Assembly (NCBI GenBank): GCA_003242525.1
Contig: QGUU01000158.1
Coordinates: forward strand, 1 to 6,173
Direction: 5' to 3'
From: Pseudomonadota bacterium
Lineage (GTDB): Bacteria > Pseudomonadota > Alphaproteobacteria > Rhizobiales > Rhizobiaceae
Length of the DNA: 6,173 nt
The translations under genes and the position numbers were made by a program. Shown piece by piece: positions 5,340 through 6,173 of the stretch (position 1 is its first letter; every line of letters starts with the position of its first letter). The notes under the pieces were generated by a model that was given only the letters and a program-made list of their open reading frames with translations, had not been told where the DNA came from and did no database searches.

Positions 5340-6086
5340 ATGGCTTTGGACATCGGCTACGTCAGCGCTGTGGGGGCAGGGGCCCTATCCTTTCTTTCGC
5401 CCTGCGTGCTGCCGCTCGTGCCACCCTATCTCTGCTACATGGCCGGCGTTTCAATGGACGATTTCCGCGGCGAGCAGGGAGTGACGGCGCGCGCCGGTGC
5501 ACGCGGCGCGTTGGTGACGGCCTCAGTCGCTTTCGTCCTGGGATTCTCTACCGTTTTCGTTGCACTCGGAGCCGGCGCCTCGACGATCGGCCGCCTCCTG
5601 CGGGTGTGGCAGGAACCGCTCGCCTTTGTCGCGGGCATTCTAATCATTCTCATGGGGCTGAACTTTCTCGGAATCCTGAAGATTCCCCTGCTGTCGCGGG
5701 AGGCTCGTTTCCAAAGTCGCGGGCGACCCGCCAGCTATGCGGCGGCCTATGTAATGGGGCTCGCCTTCGCTTTTGGCTGGACGCCCTGCATCGGTCCGGT
5801 GCTGGGCCCCATATTGACGCTGGCCGGAGGGCGCGAAACGGTCGGCGAAGGCGCTCTGCTGCTGGCAGCCTACTCGCTGGGGCTTGGCATTCCCTTTCTC
5901 ATAGCCGCGCTGTTCTCCGGCGGCTTCATGCGGTTCCTGCAGAAATTCCGCGTTCATCTCGGCCGGGTCGAAAAGGCCATCGGCGCGCTGCTGGTGGTGG
6001 CCGGAATATTCTTCCTCACTGGCGGTGTGCAGGCAGTCTCCTATTGGCTCTTGGAGAATTTCCCTCTTCTGGGGCAGCTTGGATAG
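5340..6086 (+). CDS. ccdA: Cytochrome c biogenesis protein CcdA, 248 residues
   Basis: CcdA is the short, six-helix relative of the DsbD membrane domain. It carries reducing power from cytoplasmic thioredoxin across the inner membrane to periplasmic thiol proteins that keep apocytochrome c cysteines reduced for heme attachment. The two hallmark motifs are present: SPCVLPLVPPYLCYMAG at 20-36 (C22) and GWTPCIGPVLGPIL at 146-159 (C150). These two cysteines, on the first and fourth helices, form the redox pair. Hydrophobic segments lie near 5-33, 58-82, 93-115, 132-160, 170-192 and 211-230. The length is normal for the family and there is no attached thioredoxin domain. The start ATG has a good ribosome site. 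No other cytochrome c maturation genes are in the window, so its partners are presumably encoded elsewhere. Transcription may start from the putative promoter just upstream or read through from the transporter gene. Confidence 0.95.
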   Translation: MALDIGYVSAVGAGALSFLSPCVLPLVPPYLCYMAGVSMDDFRGEQGVTARAGARGALVTASVAFVLGFSTVFVALGAGASTIGRLLRVWQEPLAFVAGILIILMGLNFLGILKIPLLSREARFQSRGRPASYAAAYVMGLAFAFGWTPCIGPVLGPILTLAGGRETVGEGALLLAAYSLGLGIPFLIAALFSGGFMRFLQKFRVHLGRVEKAIGALLVVAGIFFLTGGVQAVSYWLLENFPLLGQLG

Positions 6087-6114
6087 CTTTTCGAAACGGC
6101 CGCATTGGTGAAGC

Positions 6115-6140
6115 GCGGCGCCGATGGTAGAAGGCGTCGC
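6115..6140 (+). terminator. Possible hairpin after ccdA
   Basis: GCGGCGCC (6115-6122) pairs with GGCGTCGC (6133-6140) over eight positions, one of them G-U, around a 10-base loop. It begins 29 bases after the ccdA stop. There is no following T tract, so it could be a weak or Rho-assisted end or a leader structure of a gene beyond the edge. The rest of 6087-6173 shows nothing I can support. Confidence 0.25.
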
Positions 6141-6173
6141 ATCCGAATCCGTCAAACAGGCTCCATCCATGAC

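Noticed and set aside
5237..6130. 297-residue plus-strand frame overlapping ccdA, with a GTGA overlap of the transporter stop
   Set aside because: The overlap looks like translational coupling, but the product is Arg-rich and without motifs, while the other frame gives CcdA with both cysteine motifs and a good ribosome site.
5640..6170. 176-residue minus-strand frame opposite ccdA
   Set aside because: It is antisense to ccdA, of polar low-complexity composition, and has no support as a gene.
6169..6173. ATG at 6169 as the start of a further gene
   Set aside because: Only five bases remain before the edge and the preceding CAGG is a weak ribosome site, so it cannot be judged.

Overview
The window (6173 bases, high GC) looks like chromosome from an alphaproteobacterium of the order Hyphomicrobiales (Rhizobiales), perhaps Mesorhizobium-like. 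This rests on remembered protein families and gene neighbours (TopA, RNase R, a DMT exporter, CcdA) and on base composition. No database search was possible, so the genus is a guess.

Left half, minus strand (3773 down to 1): topA (DNA topoisomerase I) is followed directly by rnr (ribonuclease R). The topA stop codon and the rnr start are 4 bases apart, and the rnr ribosome binding site lies inside the last codons of topA, so the two form one transcription unit. rnr runs off the left edge after 396 codons. Its catalytic aspartate cluster is present, and the rest of the gene lies outside the window.

The main oddity is in topA. Its frame is intact over 859 sense positions except for a single in-frame TAA at codon 138 (3362-3360), where I expect tyrosine. 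The stop separates the Toprim metal-binding domain from the catalytic tyrosine, the zinc ribbon and the C-terminal repeats. There is no frameshift or indel. This is either a base-calling or assembly error, a recent nonsense mutation, or, much less likely, a readthrough site.

Middle (3774-4355): topA and a small plus-strand gene are divergent, with 275 bases between them. The small gene encodes a 67-residue protein of unknown function behind a strong Shine-Dalgarno sequence. A 103-base gap holding three consecutive perfect inverted repeats follows, then the next gene.

Right half, plus strand: an EamA-family (DMT superfamily) ten-helix transporter is followed, after 99 bases with a possible promoter, by ccdA. 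CcdA is a six-helix membrane thiol-disulfide reductase component used in cytochrome c maturation. The last 87 bases hold a weak hairpin and no supportable gene.

I see no CRISPR array, insertion sequence, prophage gene, tRNA or rRNA. Apart from the topA stop and the small structured intergenic regions, this is ordinary housekeeping DNA. I do not find a convincing new biological system here.
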